Part shown: positions 1-15,151 of the stretch, in pieces
Numbering within the stretch: position 1 is the first letter of the stretch
Layout of the letters: each line of letters opens with the position of its first letter
Assembly (NCBI GenBank): GCA_903970625.1
Contig: CAJCJG010000044.1
Span: 1 to 56,406, forward strand
DNA length: 56,406 nucleotides
Source: Solirubrobacterales bacterium 70-9
Lineage (GTDB): Bacteria; Pseudomonadota; Alphaproteobacteria; Acetobacterales; Acetobacteraceae
Reading direction: 5' to 3'
Position numbers and translations under genes: made by a program
Notes under the pieces: generated by a model
What the model saw: only the letters and a program-made list of their open reading frames with translations
Told to the model about the DNA's origin: nothing
The model's database searches: none

Positions 1-622
1 CCATTGCGGCAGGCTGCACCGCCATGTCCGCCGAGGCGGCCAACGCCCGGCCAATGATCTGCGCGGCCCGCTCCGCGTCCGGCACCGCCCGCAGCGTCGG
101 CTTCGTCCGGCCCGCGAACATCGACCGCACATGCGGCCATATGATGATGTAGGACAGCCGCTCGCTGGGGGCGACCTCCAGCGCGATGTCGCCGATCCCG
201 TCCGCCCCGAGCTTGAGGGCCGCGCCGTCGATCTTGGCGAACGGCACGTTCATGGTGATGGAAAACCCCACACCGAACTTCATCAGCACACGCTTGTTGG
301 TGACGGTATAGACCGTGGTACGGCCGACGGCCCACGAATACCCCGTCATCAACGCGAGCGGGGCGAGGGCCACCCCGGCCAGTTCCGCCGTGCCGATGGC
401 CACGTCCCGCACCGCCATCCCGCCGGCGAGCTTGGCGACCACGTACCAGGCCAAGAGCAGCGCGAAATAGATCGCCAGCTTGCGGACATGCAGCACCCGC
501 AGCGCGACCGACTGCCAGCGCGGCTGCCCTTGCCACAGCATCCGCTCGCCGGCCGGCAGCGGGCCGGGCAGACCCGCCGGAAGCAATCCGCCAACCTTGC
601 GCGACCCTGCCCGCGCGCTCAC
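1..622 (-). CDS. puhB: PuhB, photosynthetic complex assembly protein (3' end cut by window edge)
   Basis: A GTG start at 622 overlaps the puhA stop in a GTGA junction. The frame stays open for 207 codons to the left edge, so the C-terminus is missing. Translation shows a basic N-terminus, two hydrophobic segments (about residues 48-70 and 80-100), then VYTVTNKRVLMKFG, the usual entry to the bacterial PH-like domain of this family. PuhB is a membrane factor that assists reaction-centre assembly; it follows puhA in most purple bacteria, as here. The nearly complete length fits the family (about 210-220 aa). Identity rests on the motif, the topology and the position after puhA. Confidence 0.88.
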   Translation of the reverse strand, partial: MSARAGSRKVGGLLPAGLPGPLPAGERMLWQGQPRWQSVALRVLHVRKLAIYFALLLAWYVVAKLAGGMAVRDVAIGTAELAGVALAPLALMTGYSWAVGRTTVYTVTNKRVLMKFGVGFSITMNVPFAKIDGAALKLGADGIGDIALEVAPSERLSYIIIWPHVRSMFAGRTKPTLRAVPDAERAAQIIGRALAASADMAVQPAAM

Positions 623-1395
623 AGCAGCGGCTCCGCACGCTCGGGGGTGGCGTAGAGCAGGCCCCCCGCGTAGTAGGCGCTGATGCGGTCTTCCTCCCGC
701 AGCGACACTGTGTCGGGGTGGCGCAGGCCGGGCACGTCGCCGAACTGCGCGCCGAGGATCGCGAACACGCGCACTTCCTTGTATTTGCGCTTCAGATCGG
801 CAAACCCGATGGGCAGCAGCACCGTCCGGGCCGGGAGCGGGGCGATCAGCGCCACCTCGACATACCGCAGCATCGCTTCGGACCGGTCGATCCAGGCATC
901 GACGATGGTGCCGGCGACCACGCCGTCGGCACCGACGACGGACCAGCCGATCAGTTCCGGGTCCTCGGTCGCGAGCGAGTATTCGCTGGCCACCCGCAGC
1001 GGCACGATCTTCGGCTTGGCGTCTTCCCAGGTCAGGTCCGGCTCGTCCGACCGCAGCGCGTAGGCGGCTGCACCCACGCCGTCGATCATCGGATTGCCGG
1101 TCGGCACCAGCGGCGCACCGGGCCAGTTGGCCGACGGGACGGCTGCGTAGGATTCCGGCGCTTCGACGCGCGGGGCGTGCGCCTCGCCGCCATGCGGCAG
1201 CAGGAAGGTTTTCGGCGCCGGGATACCGGGGAAGCCGATGATGCCCTGCTCGTACGGGATGTCGGAGACGAGCGGGTAGCCTTCCCGCTTGTCCTCCCGC
1301 CGCAAATACAGGATCAGGCCGGCGAAGAAGGCCCAGAAGGCGTAGAGCGTGACTTGTGCCACGTCGATGTAGCTGGTGATGGCGCCGGTTTGCAT
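619..1395 (-). CDS. puhA: Photosynthetic reaction centre subunit H
   Basis: 258 aa, normal for the H subunit. The N-terminus MQTGAITSYIDVAQVTLYAF leads into one transmembrane helix (about residues 11-31) ending in YLRREDKREGYPL, the conserved cytoplasmic boundary. The rest is the soluble PRC-barrel domain that caps the L/M core and controls proton flow to QB. GTSVxDxW-type segments are seen as GTIVDAWIDRSEAMLRYVEV, and the tail contains LREEDRISAYYAGGLLYATP. It starts 10 nt after lhaA and overlaps puhB by 4 nt, so it is probably translated from the bch superoperon, possibly also from an internal promoter. Confidence 0.98.
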   Translation of the reverse strand: MQTGAITSYIDVAQVTLYAFWAFFAGLILYLRREDKREGYPLVSDIPYEQGIIGFPGIPAPKTFLLPHGGEAHAPRVEAPESYAAVPSANWPGAPLVPTGNPMIDGVGAAAYALRSDEPDLTWEDAKPKIVPLRVASEYSLATEDPELIGWSVVGADGVVAGTIVDAWIDRSEAMLRYVEVALIAPLPARTVLLPIGFADLKRKYKEVRVFAILGAQFGDVPGLRHPDTVSLREEDRISAYYAGGLLYATPERAEPLL

Positions 1396-1405
1396 GACGG
1401 AACCT

Positions 1406-2845
1406 TTAGGGTGCGAGAGGGGATGTGCCGGGGATGGCGAAGGCGTTGCCAGGTGCGGCGACAGCGCGCCGCACCAGCGGGCCGATCGCGACCAGGGTCA
1501 CGAGCAGCAAGAACAGTTCGATGCCGTAAACAGCGGAGTAGCCGGTGGCGGGGCCGTCGAGCGCGCTGCGCGCGGCAAGCGCCGAGACGCCGTCCTTGAT
1601 CAGACCGCCGGACGCCATGGCCACGCCAGCCGCCGACGCCTGCACGGCGCCCCAAATGCCAAGCGCGAGGCCAATTTGACCGTTCGCCATCGCCATCGCG
1701 GCCGTCAGCGTGCAATGCGCGAACAACCCGGCGCCAAGGCCGATCAACGCGACGCCGAGGCCGAACAGGAACGGCGATAACAGCACGCCGGCGAAGATCA
1801 CCGAACTGAACGCCGCCAGCCCGACCATGACGCCCCAGGCGGCCAACCGGTAAGGGTCCGCGCCGTCGGCCAGCTTGTTCGCGGCGTAGGCGAACCCGGC
1901 CATTCCGCCGCCGGCCAGCAGCGCCGTCAGCGACGTCGTGGCGCTGACCGGCAGATGCAGCACCTGCCCGCCATACGGCTCCAGCAGAATATCCTGCATC
2001 GAGAAGGCGACGGTGCCGAAGCCGAGCGCCACCAGCCGGCGCCGCGCCGTGCCGTGCTTGTCGAACTCCCGCCACGCCATCGCGAAGGTCGGCCGGATGC
2101 GGTCGAGCGCGGTCAGCGCGGGGTTGCGCGCTTCCTGCTTCCACAAAGCGATGCCGTTCAGCACCATGGTGGCCACGGCGGAACCCTGCACGACCTGGAT
2201 CAGCCGCACTTCGCTGAACGGCGACAGCAGGATGCCGAACAGGACGGCACTGGCGATCATGCCGAACATCAACATGACGCAGAGCAAGGCCACGACTTTC
2301 GGCTGCTGCTCCGGCGGCGTGAGGTCGGTGGCCAGCGCCAGCCCGACCGTCTGCGTGGTGTGAAGCCCGGCGCCGACCAGCAGGAACGCCAGCGCCGCCG
2401 CCGCCTGTCCGACGACGATCGGTCCGTTGGTGTCGCCCGACAGGATGATCAGCGCGAATGGCATGATCGCGAGGCCGCCGAACTGGATCAGCGTGCCCAT
2501 CCACAGATACGGCACCCGCCGCCAGCCGAGTACGGAGCGGTGCGTGTCCGAGCGATAGCCCACGATCGCGCGGAACGGGGCCGCCACCAGCGGCAGCGAC
2601 ACCATCACGGCCACCAGCCACGCCGGCACGCCGAGTTCGACGATCATGACGCGGTTCAGTGTGCCGATCAGCAACACCACCGCCATGCCGACCGTCACCT
2701 GGAACAGCGACAGGCGCAGCAGCCGCGACATCGGCACGTCGGCGGTGCCGACATGGGCGAACGGCAGGAATCCCACACCCACGCGGCTCCATCTCCGCGC
2801 CACCGCGTCGTTGACCCGCAGGACGCGATGCGCGACGCCGCTCAT
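1406..2845 (-). CDS. lhaA: LhaA, light-harvesting 1 assembly protein (PucC/BCH family)
   Basis: 479 aa multi-pass membrane protein of the MFS-like PucC family. After about 40 polar residues (VGVGFLPFAHVGTADVPMSR) come twelve or so hydrophobic segments. Family hallmarks are GTLNRVMIVELGVPAWLVA, FRAIVGYRSDTHRSVLGWRR and ILLEPYGGQVLHL. LhaA helps assemble LH1 and may deliver bacteriochlorophyll. I chose the ATG at 2845, which overlaps the bchM stop in ATGA; the longer upstream frame is an artefact of high GC. Its place between bchM and puhA is canonical and separates it from the second PucC-type gene at 15148. Confidence 0.96.
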   Translation of the reverse strand: MSGVAHRVLRVNDAVARRWSRVGVGFLPFAHVGTADVPMSRLLRLSLFQVTVGMAVVLLIGTLNRVMIVELGVPAWLVAVMVSLPLVAAPFRAIVGYRSDTHRSVLGWRRVPYLWMGTLIQFGGLAIMPFALIILSGDTNGPIVVGQAAAALAFLLVGAGLHTTQTVGLALATDLTPPEQQPKVVALLCVMLMFGMIASAVLFGILLSPFSEVRLIQVVQGSAVATMVLNGIALWKQEARNPALTALDRIRPTFAMAWREFDKHGTARRRLVALGFGTVAFSMQDILLEPYGGQVLHLPVSATTSLTALLAGGGMAGFAYAANKLADGADPYRLAAWGVMVGLAAFSSVIFAGVLLSPFLFGLGVALIGLGAGLFAHCTLTAAMAMANGQIGLALGIWGAVQASAAGVAMASGGLIKDGVSALAARSALDGPATGYSAVYGIELFLLLVTLVAIGPLVRRAVAAPGNAFAIPGTSPLAP

Positions 2846-3542
2846 GGCCGCACCACTTCCAGCGCCTGCGACGTGTAGAAGCCGCTGGCGATCCGCTGGG
2901 TTCGGCCCGTCCGCCAGTCCGACAACGACGGGTCGGCGCTCAGCAGCCGGACGATGGCCGCCTCGCCCACCGGCTCGATGGCCGGCGCCCGGTCGCCGCG
3001 CGGAAACAGCCGGCCCACGGCATGCATCACCGACAGCATCGGTGTGCGCGGCGCGAACGTGAACAGCAGCGACCGCTCGACACGCGCGGCCAATCCTGCG
3101 ACGGCGCGCACCACGTCGGGCGCGCGATAATGAATCAGCGAGTCCATGCCGACCACATGATCGAAGCGGCCGAGCGACGAATCCAGCATATCGCCCGCAC
3201 GGAACACGATCGCGCCGGAGAACGGCTCGCTGGCCCACCGCTCCCGCGCGGTGCTCACCAGCGTCGGCGACAGGTCGATGGCCACAACGTGCGCGCCGCG
3301 CCGTGCCAGTTCCACCGCCATCGCCCCGGTGCCGCAACCGGCATCGAGGATGCGGCGGCCGTGCAGGTCGGGCGGCAGCCAGCCCAGCAGCGTCGCGCGC
3401 ATCCGGTCGCGCCCCGCGCGCACAGTGGCGCGGATGCCGCTGACCGGCGCATCCGATGTGAGGCGCTGCCATGTCGCGGCAGCGGTGCGGTCGAAGTAGG
3501 TTTCGATCTGCCCGCGACGGGCGAGATAGCTGGCGGTGCTCA

Positions 3543-3543
<1 letters not shown>
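2842..3543 (-). CDS. bchM: Magnesium-protoporphyrin IX O-methyltransferase
   Basis: 233 aa. It transfers a methyl group from SAM to Mg-protoporphyrin IX, giving the monomethyl ester after BchH/D/I chelation. The SAM-binding motif I is DAGCGTG (residues 67-73), followed by VVAIDLSPTLV. GMDSLIHYRAPD and LLFTFAPRTPML match the family. The start codon ATG at 3543 shares one base with the bchL stop (TGATG), which fixes the start. The stop overlaps lhaA by 4 nt. The length is typical (about 220-240 aa). Confidence 0.97.
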
Positions 3544-8060
<4,517 letters not shown>

Positions 8061-8089
<29 letters not shown>

Positions 8090-9656
8090 ACAGCGTCTCC
8101 ACGGTTATGGTTCCAAGACCACGCTCCTGTGCGAAACGCTCGGTGTTCCGACGCGCCTTGCCACGGACAAAGAACGGGATTTTGCCCAGTTCCTTTTCGG
8201 CATCGGGCGACCACGCCGAGACGATCGGCTGGGCGCTTTGCTGCTCCGGTGCGGCCACAAGAACCGCAGCGCCGGCGCCAACCAGTTCCGGCTCAGGGGC
8301 CGGTGGCGCCACGGCCGCGCCGGCACCGAGGTGCGATGCCGCCGCTTCGCCATGGAACTCGAAATCCTCGCGAAACATCGTCAGCAGATGTTCCTCAAGC
8401 CCCATCATCAGCGGATGCACCCAGGCATCGAACAGCACGTTTGCGCCTTCGATGCCCATTTGCGGCGAGTGCCGCGCCGGAAAGTCCTGCACATGGACAG
8501 GTGCCGAAATCACCGCGCACGGCACGCGCAGCCGCTTGGCGATATGTCGCTCCATCTGCGTGCCGAGCACCAGATCGGGCTGCGCCGCTGCAATCTTTTC
8601 CTCGACCTCCAGATAGTCGTCGGTCAGCAGCGGATCGACGCCATACAGCTTCGCCGCTTCCCGCACTTCACGGCCGAATTCGCGGCTGTAGCTGCCGAGA
8701 CCCACGACCACGAAGCCGAATTCGTCGGTGGCGACACGGGCGGCGGCGATGGCGTGCGTGGCGTCGCCGAACACGAACACGCGCTTGCCAGTCAGGTACG
8801 TCGAGTCGACCGAGCGCGCATACCAGGCTGCACGCGGCGCGTAGTCAGCCAGGATCGGGCCGGCGTCGATGCCGGCCAGGGCACAAACCTCGCCGATGAA
8901 ATCGCGCGTGGCACCCACACCTATGGGAACGATCTTCGTCGCCGGTTGCTGGAACGTGCGGGTCAGCCAACTCGCCGTCACGCCCGCCGTTTCCGGATAC
9001 AGCACGACGTTGAAGTCGGCATCGCCGAGTCGGGCCAGATCGGACGGGCGCGCACCCAGCGGAGCCACGACGTTCACCGTGACGCCGATTCGCGCAAGCA
9101 ATTCGGAGATTTCGCGCACATCGTCGCGATGCCGGAAGCCGAGGGCCGTCGGGCCAAGAATATTGCAGGTTGGCACCGCGTTCTTGGTCCGCGTCCATCC
9201 CGGCGGTGGCGCGTTGGGAGTCGCGCAGGCGCGCACGAGTTGGTAAAAAGTCTCGCCCGCGCCCCAGTTTTCCTTCTTCTGGTATGCGGGCAATTCCACG
9301 GCCACGACGGGAATCGGCAAATTCAGCGCCCGCGCCAGGCCGCCGGGATCATCCTGAATCAGCTCCGCCGTGCAGGACGCACCGACCAGCAGCGCCTCCG
9401 GCTGGAAGCGTTCGTACGCCTCGCGCGCCGCGTTCTTGAACAATTCCGCCGTGTCGCCGCCCAGGTCGCGCGCCTGGAACGTCGTGTATGTCACCGGCGG
9501 GCGCTTCGGCAGCCGCTCGATCATCGTGAACAGCAGATCCGCATACGTGTCGCCCTGCGGCGCGTGCAGCACGTAATGCACGCCCTCCATCGCGGTTGCG
9601 ACGCGCATCGCGCCGACATGGGGTGGTCCTTCGTAGGTCCACAGGGTGAGTTGCAT
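8061..9656 (-). CDS. bchB: Light-independent protochlorophyllide reductase subunit B
   Basis: 531 aa catalytic subunit that with BchN forms the NifDK-like heterotetramer reducing ring D of protochlorophyllide. Key residues are in place: D36 (APQGDTYAD), the unusual aspartate ligand of the NB cluster, and C95 ([10 protein letters not shown]). The C-terminal domain after an Ala/Pro-rich linker (about 435-475) ends in [19 protein letters not shown], typical of BchB. It starts 3 nt after the bchN stop codon and overlaps bchH by 29 nt, consistent with tight co-translation of complex subunits. Confidence 0.98.
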
Positions 9657-9659
9657 TTC

Positions 9660-11519
<1,860 letters not shown>

Positions 11520-11524
11520 CTAGT

Positions 11525-11542
11525 TGTAAACATGGCTTGACA
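11525..11542. promoter_or_regulatory. PpsR/CrtJ operator box (perfect TGT-N12-ACA)
   Basis: TGTAAACATGGCTTGACA matches the TGT-N12-ACA consensus on both half sites. It sits 19 nt upstream of the bchF start, so repressor bound here would block the bchF leader. The site is seen directly; the function follows from the presence of ppsR 1.3 kb away. Confidence 0.8.
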
Positions 11543-11712
11543 ACGTCCCCACCGCACGCTGCGGTATTGCGTTTTCGAACAAGGGCTGATCGGTCCAGCA
11601 CTGCCAGGCCGAGCAAGAATGAAGCCTAGCGTTCTGATATTGCAGGCGATCCATCTCGCGTCCCCCTGCGCCTCGTTTACGCATTGGGAGGCTAGGCGCC
11701 CCGCAATCGACT

Positions 11713-11746
11713 TGTCAAGCGGACTAGACGTAAAGATGGCTTGACA
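11713..11746. promoter_or_regulatory. Two overlapping degenerate PpsR boxes
   Basis: At 11713-11730 the pattern is TGT-N12-ACG, and at 11729-11746 it is CGT-N12-ACA, so each has one mismatched base. They abut and share two bases (11729-11730). The second (CGTAAAGATGGCTTGACA) is nearly identical to the perfect box at 11525, with the core TAAA.ATGGCTTGACA kept. Their tandem arrangement and the embedded outward TTGACA elements suggest cooperative repression of both directions. Confidence 0.6.
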
Positions 11747-11786
11747 CAAAAGGTCGGAACGCATCCACTGATGGGGGGAGTATGAG

Positions 11787-12689
11787 ATGGGTCTTTCGAG
11801 CGAGCAGGCGACGGGCGGAACAGGGTGGAGCGAGGCCGAGATGGTCCACGCGCCGTCCGGCCGTCGTGGGGAAGCCAACTTACATCGCGCAGCTCTGTTG
11901 GCCGGCGCGGTCGAGCGGGAGGTGGTGCCGCGACTGTTGGTCGCCCATCGCCAGTCCGCCGCGCCACTGCATATGCTGTGCGCCCCTGCGGCGGCCGATG
12001 TCGAGCAGATGACCGGCCTCGTCCTGACCAACGACATGGAGGCGCAGGACAACCTGGTGGCGCGGCTACAGGCCGGCGGCACCAGCGTCGAGTCTCTCTA
12101 TCTTGATCTGCTGGCGCCCGCCGCCCGCCGCCTGGGCGAGATGTGGGAGCAGGATTTGTGCGACTTCACCGAGGTCACGGTGGGGCTGTGGCGACTCCAG
12201 TCGATTCTGCGCGACCTGGGCCGCTCGGTGATCGTGCCGGTGCCGCATCCGCTCGCGCCGACTCGGCGCGTCTTGCTGCTCCCGGCGCCGGGCGAGCAGC
12301 ACACGTTCGGCCTTGCCGTGGTGGGGGAGTTCTTCCATCGCGACGGCTGGCTCGTCAGCGTCGGCCTGCTGGCCACCGCCGCCGATCTGGGCAGCGCGGT
12401 ACGGCACGAGAGTTTCGATGTCGTCGGCATCTCGGTGGCCTGCGGCGAGCGGCTGGAGCCGGTGGCGGCGGCGATTCGCTCGGCCCGGCGCGGCACCTGC
12501 AATCGCGCGCTGCGCATCATGGTCGGCGGCCCCGTGTTCACCACCCACCCGGAATTCGCGGCCCTTCTGGGCGCCGATGCCACAGCCAGCGACGGCCGCG
12601 AGGCCGTGTTGCGCGCCAACGCACTGATGTCGCTGCAACGCGATCAGGGGTTGCACGACGCGAAAACGCACGACGGGGTGGGCGGGTGA
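11787..12689 (+). CDS. ppaA: AerR/PpaA-type B12-binding antirepressor
   Basis: 300 aa. An N-terminal helical part (about 40-145) carries LGEMWEQDLCDFTEVTVGLWRLQ, the usual signature before a cobalamin domain. A Rossmann-like B12 domain (about 160-280) follows, with GEQHTFGLAVVGEFFHRDGW; H172 is the likely cobalt ligand. AerR and PpaA lack the full DxHxxG motif of classic B12 proteins, as here. In Rhodobacter such proteins bind PpsR/CrtJ and relieve or tune repression in a light- and cobalamin-dependent way. The gene lies directly upstream of ppsR and divergent from bchF, the expected place. The start is set by the Shine-Dalgarno 6 nt upstream. Confidence 0.87.
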   Translation: MGLSSEQATGGTGWSEAEMVHAPSGRRGEANLHRAALLAGAVEREVVPRLLVAHRQSAAPLHMLCAPAAADVEQMTGLVLTNDMEAQDNLVARLQAGGTSVESLYLDLLAPAARRLGEMWEQDLCDFTEVTVGLWRLQSILRDLGRSVIVPVPHPLAPTRRVLLLPAPGEQHTFGLAVVGEFFHRDGWLVSVGLLATAADLGSAVRHESFDVVGISVACGERLEPVAAAIRSARRGTCNRALRIMVGGPVFTTHPEFAALLGADATASDGREAVLRANALMSLQRDQGLHDAKTHDGVGG

Positions 12690-12708
12690 AACACCGCTCG
12701 ATCCCCAT

Positions 12709-12726
12709 TGTAAAGTCGGCGTGACA
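12709..12726. promoter_or_regulatory. PpsR operator box upstream of ppsR
   Basis: TGTAAAGTCGGCGTGACA is a perfect TGT-N12-ACA box, located 20 nt after the antirepressor stop and about 100 nt before the ppsR start. It suggests that ppsR and the bchG-bchP genes behind it have their own autoregulated promoter instead of depending only on readthrough. Confidence 0.75.
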
Positions 12727-12828
12727 CGGGCGGGAGTTGCGGGCCGGCGGCGCCGGCGGAGATGAAACAGGTGAGTGAAGGCACGGTAGGCAGGGAGACG
12801 GGTATTGCACTGGAGGATCTCGTCTCTC

Positions 12829-14253
12829 GTGAAGGCGTTTCTCACGCCCCAGACCTCGCTTGGGGATCTCGATGCCGCGTCGGCAGCCACGCTGATCGCG
12901 TCTGCCGCCGATATCGCCATCATCGTCGATACAACCGGCATCGTGCTCGACATCGCCTTCCATAGCCAGGAACTGTCCGCCGAACTGCCAAACGCGGAAA
13001 GCTGGGTCGGCCGGCCGCTGATGGACACGGTGGCACCGGATAGCCGCGCCAAGACCGAGGCATTGCTGCGCCACGCCGGCACCGACGCCGCCCCGCGCTG
13101 GCGCCATGTCAATCACCTCAATCCGCAGGGGGCATCGGTTCCGGTGCTGTACAGCGCCGCCCCGCTCGGCGAGGATGGCCGAGTCGTCACCTTCGGCCGC
13201 GACCTGCGTGCCGTATCCGCGTTGCAGCAACGCCTGCTCAACGCGCAGCAATCCATGGACCGCGACTATTCGCGCCTGCGCGAAGTGGAGATGCGCTACC
13301 GCCTGCTGTTCCAAGCCTCGGCCGAAGCGGTTCTGGTGGTGGAGGCCGGGCGCAGCAAAGTCACCGAGGTCAATCCCGCAGCACGCGGGCTGTTTGGCGC
13401 CGCCGAGGAGCAACTTATCGGCAAGCCGCTGGCCGACCTGTTCGCGCTCGGCAGCGCGCCGTTGGTGCAGGCGCATCTGGTCGCCGTCCGCGCCGGCGGC
13501 AAGACCGAGGAGGTCGCGGCCGTGCTGGCCGACGATACGACTGAAGTCGCCGTGTCGGCCTCGCTGTTCCGGCAAGATAACGTCGCCCTCTATTTGGTCA
13601 GGGTGACACGGGCGCCCGGCCAGGCTGTCGCCACGCCGGCCGACGATGTGCGCGCGCGCCTGCTGGCAGTGGTGGACAACGCGCCGGATGCGTTCGTGCT
13701 GACCGACAATGACGGGCATATCCTCTCCGCCAACGCAGCCTTCGTGGACATGGCGCAACTGGCCACCCCCGAACAGGCGCGCGGCGAACCGCTGGACCGG
13801 TGGCTCGGCCAGTCGGCGTTGGATTTGAGCGTGTTGATCGCCAACGTACGCCAGCGCGGCACGATTCGTTTCTTCGCCACCTCGGTGCGCGGCGAAAACG
13901 GCGCCACTGCGCAAGTGGAGGTGTCGGCGGTCGCGGTCGCCGACGGCAGCCAGCAGAATTTCGGCTTCGCGATCCGCAATGTCGGCCCGCGCCTGCGCAC
14001 CGACACCCGAGTCGGCCGCGAATTGCCGCGTTCGGTGGAGCAATTGACCGAACTGATCGGCCGGGTGGCGCTGAAAGATCTGGTCCGCGAGGCGACCGAC
14101 GTGATCGAGCGGCTGTGCATCGAAGCCGCACTGGAACTGACGGGCGACAATCGCGCCTCGGCCGCCGAGATGCTCGGGCTGAGCCGGCAGAGCCTTTACG
14201 TGAAGTTGCGCCGCTACGGGCTTGGGGATTTGGACAACGATGGACGCGATTAG
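12829..14253 (+). CDS. ppsR: PpsR/CrtJ photosynthesis gene repressor
   Basis: 474 aa from the GTG at 12829 (GGAGG 12 nt upstream); an in-frame TTG at 12805 would add 8 residues. An N-terminal PAS-like domain (ADIAIIVDTTGIVLDIAF) is followed by a glutamine-rich coiled linker (LQQRLLNAQQSMDRDYSRLREV), two PAS domains and a Fis-type helix-turn-helix (ASAAEMLGLSRQSLYVKLRRYGL). It represses bch, crt and puc genes under oxygen by binding TGT-N12-ACA, boxes seen nearby. Only one cysteine is visible, in ERLCIEAALEL next to the HTH, so an intramolecular disulfide cannot form. The stop overlaps bchG by 14 nt. Confidence 0.96.
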   Translation: MKAFLTPQTSLGDLDAASAATLIASAADIAIIVDTTGIVLDIAFHSQELSAELPNAESWVGRPLMDTVAPDSRAKTEALLRHAGTDAAPRWRHVNHLNPQGASVPVLYSAAPLGEDGRVVTFGRDLRAVSALQQRLLNAQQSMDRDYSRLREVEMRYRLLFQASAEAVLVVEAGRSKVTEVNPAARGLFGAAEEQLIGKPLADLFALGSAPLVQAHLVAVRAGGKTEEVAAVLADDTTEVAVSASLFRQDNVALYLVRVTRAPGQAVATPADDVRARLLAVVDNAPDAFVLTDNDGHILSANAAFVDMAQLATPEQARGEPLDRWLGQSALDLSVLIANVRQRGTIRFFATSVRGENGATAQVEVSAVAVADGSQQNFGFAIRNVGPRLRTDTRVGRELPRSVEQLTELIGRVALKDLVREATDVIERLCIEAALELTGDNRASAAEMLGLSRQSLYVKLRRYGLGDLDNDGRD

Positions 14254-15151
14254 CGTTTCCCGCACCCATGCCGCCCCTGGCTTCCAGCCGAAGGCGGCGC
14301 TGGAACTGCTCAAGCCGATTACGTGGTTCGCGCCGATGTGGGCGTTCGGCTGCGGGATCGTCTCGGTCGGCGTGCCGGCCGGGCGGTGGCCGTTCCTGGT
14401 GGCGGGCGTGGCCCTGTGCGGGCCGCTGGTGTGCGGCACCAGCCAGGCGGTCAACGATTGGTTCGACCGGCATGTGGACGCCATCAACGAGCCGAACCGA
14501 CCGATTCCCTCGGGCCGTATCCCGGGCCGCATGGGTCTGTATATCGCCGTCGTCTGGACGGCCCTGTCGCTACTGGTGGCGTGGCTGCTCGGCACCTGGG
14601 CGTTCGGCGCGACGCTGGTTGGGCTGGCGCTGGCCTGGGCCTACAGTGCGCCGCCTGTGCGGCTGAAGCAGAACGGCTGGTGGGGCAACGCCGCCTGCGG
14701 CGCCTGCTACGAGGGGCTGCCGTGGGTGACGGGGGCGGCACTGATGTCCGGCGGCGTGCCGGACGTGAAGGTCTTCGCGCTCGCCGGCCTGTATAGTTTC
14801 GGCGCGCACGGCATTATGACGCTGAACGATTTCAAGTCGATCGAAGGCGACCGCCGCATGGGCATCGCCTCGCTGCCGGCGGAATTCGGCGCCGATCAGG
14901 CGGCGGCGCTCGCCTGCGTGATGATGGCCGCGCCGCAAGCGGTGGTGGTGACGCTCCTTGCGGTATGGGGGTTCCCGATCCATGCCGGCATCGTGGCCGC
15001 CCTTCTGGCGGCGCAATTCGTGCTGATGCGCAAGCTGCTGGCGGAGCCGAAGGCGCGCGCACCCTGGTATAATGCCACCGGCACCAGCCTGTATGTGCTC
15101 GGAATGCTCGCAGGCGCGTTCGCGCTACATGCGATGGCCGGCGTGCCATGA
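14240..15151 (+). CDS. bchG: Bacteriochlorophyll synthase (geranylgeranyl/phytyl transferase)
   Basis: 303 aa UbiA-family prenyltransferase with seven to nine membrane segments. It attaches the isoprenoid tail to bacteriochlorophyllide. The Asp-rich motif NDWFDRHVDAINEPNRPIPS (N72 to S91) and the second loop DFKSIEGDRRMGIASLP are intact. I chose the ATG at 14240, inside the end of ppsR, over a TTG further upstream, because homologues begin shortly before the first helix. It is coupled to the next gene by an ATGA overlap. Confidence 0.97.
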   Translation: MDAISVSRTHAAPGFQPKAALELLKPITWFAPMWAFGCGIVSVGVPAGRWPFLVAGVALCGPLVCGTSQAVNDWFDRHVDAINEPNRPIPSGRIPGRMGLYIAVVWTALSLLVAWLLGTWAFGATLVGLALAWAYSAPPVRLKQNGWWGNAACGACYEGLPWVTGAALMSGGVPDVKVFALAGLYSFGAHGIMTLNDFKSIEGDRRMGIASLPAEFGADQAAALACVMMAAPQAVVVTLLAVWGFPIHAGIVAALLAAQFVLMRKLLAEPKARAPWYNATGTSLYVLGMLAGAFALHAMAGVP

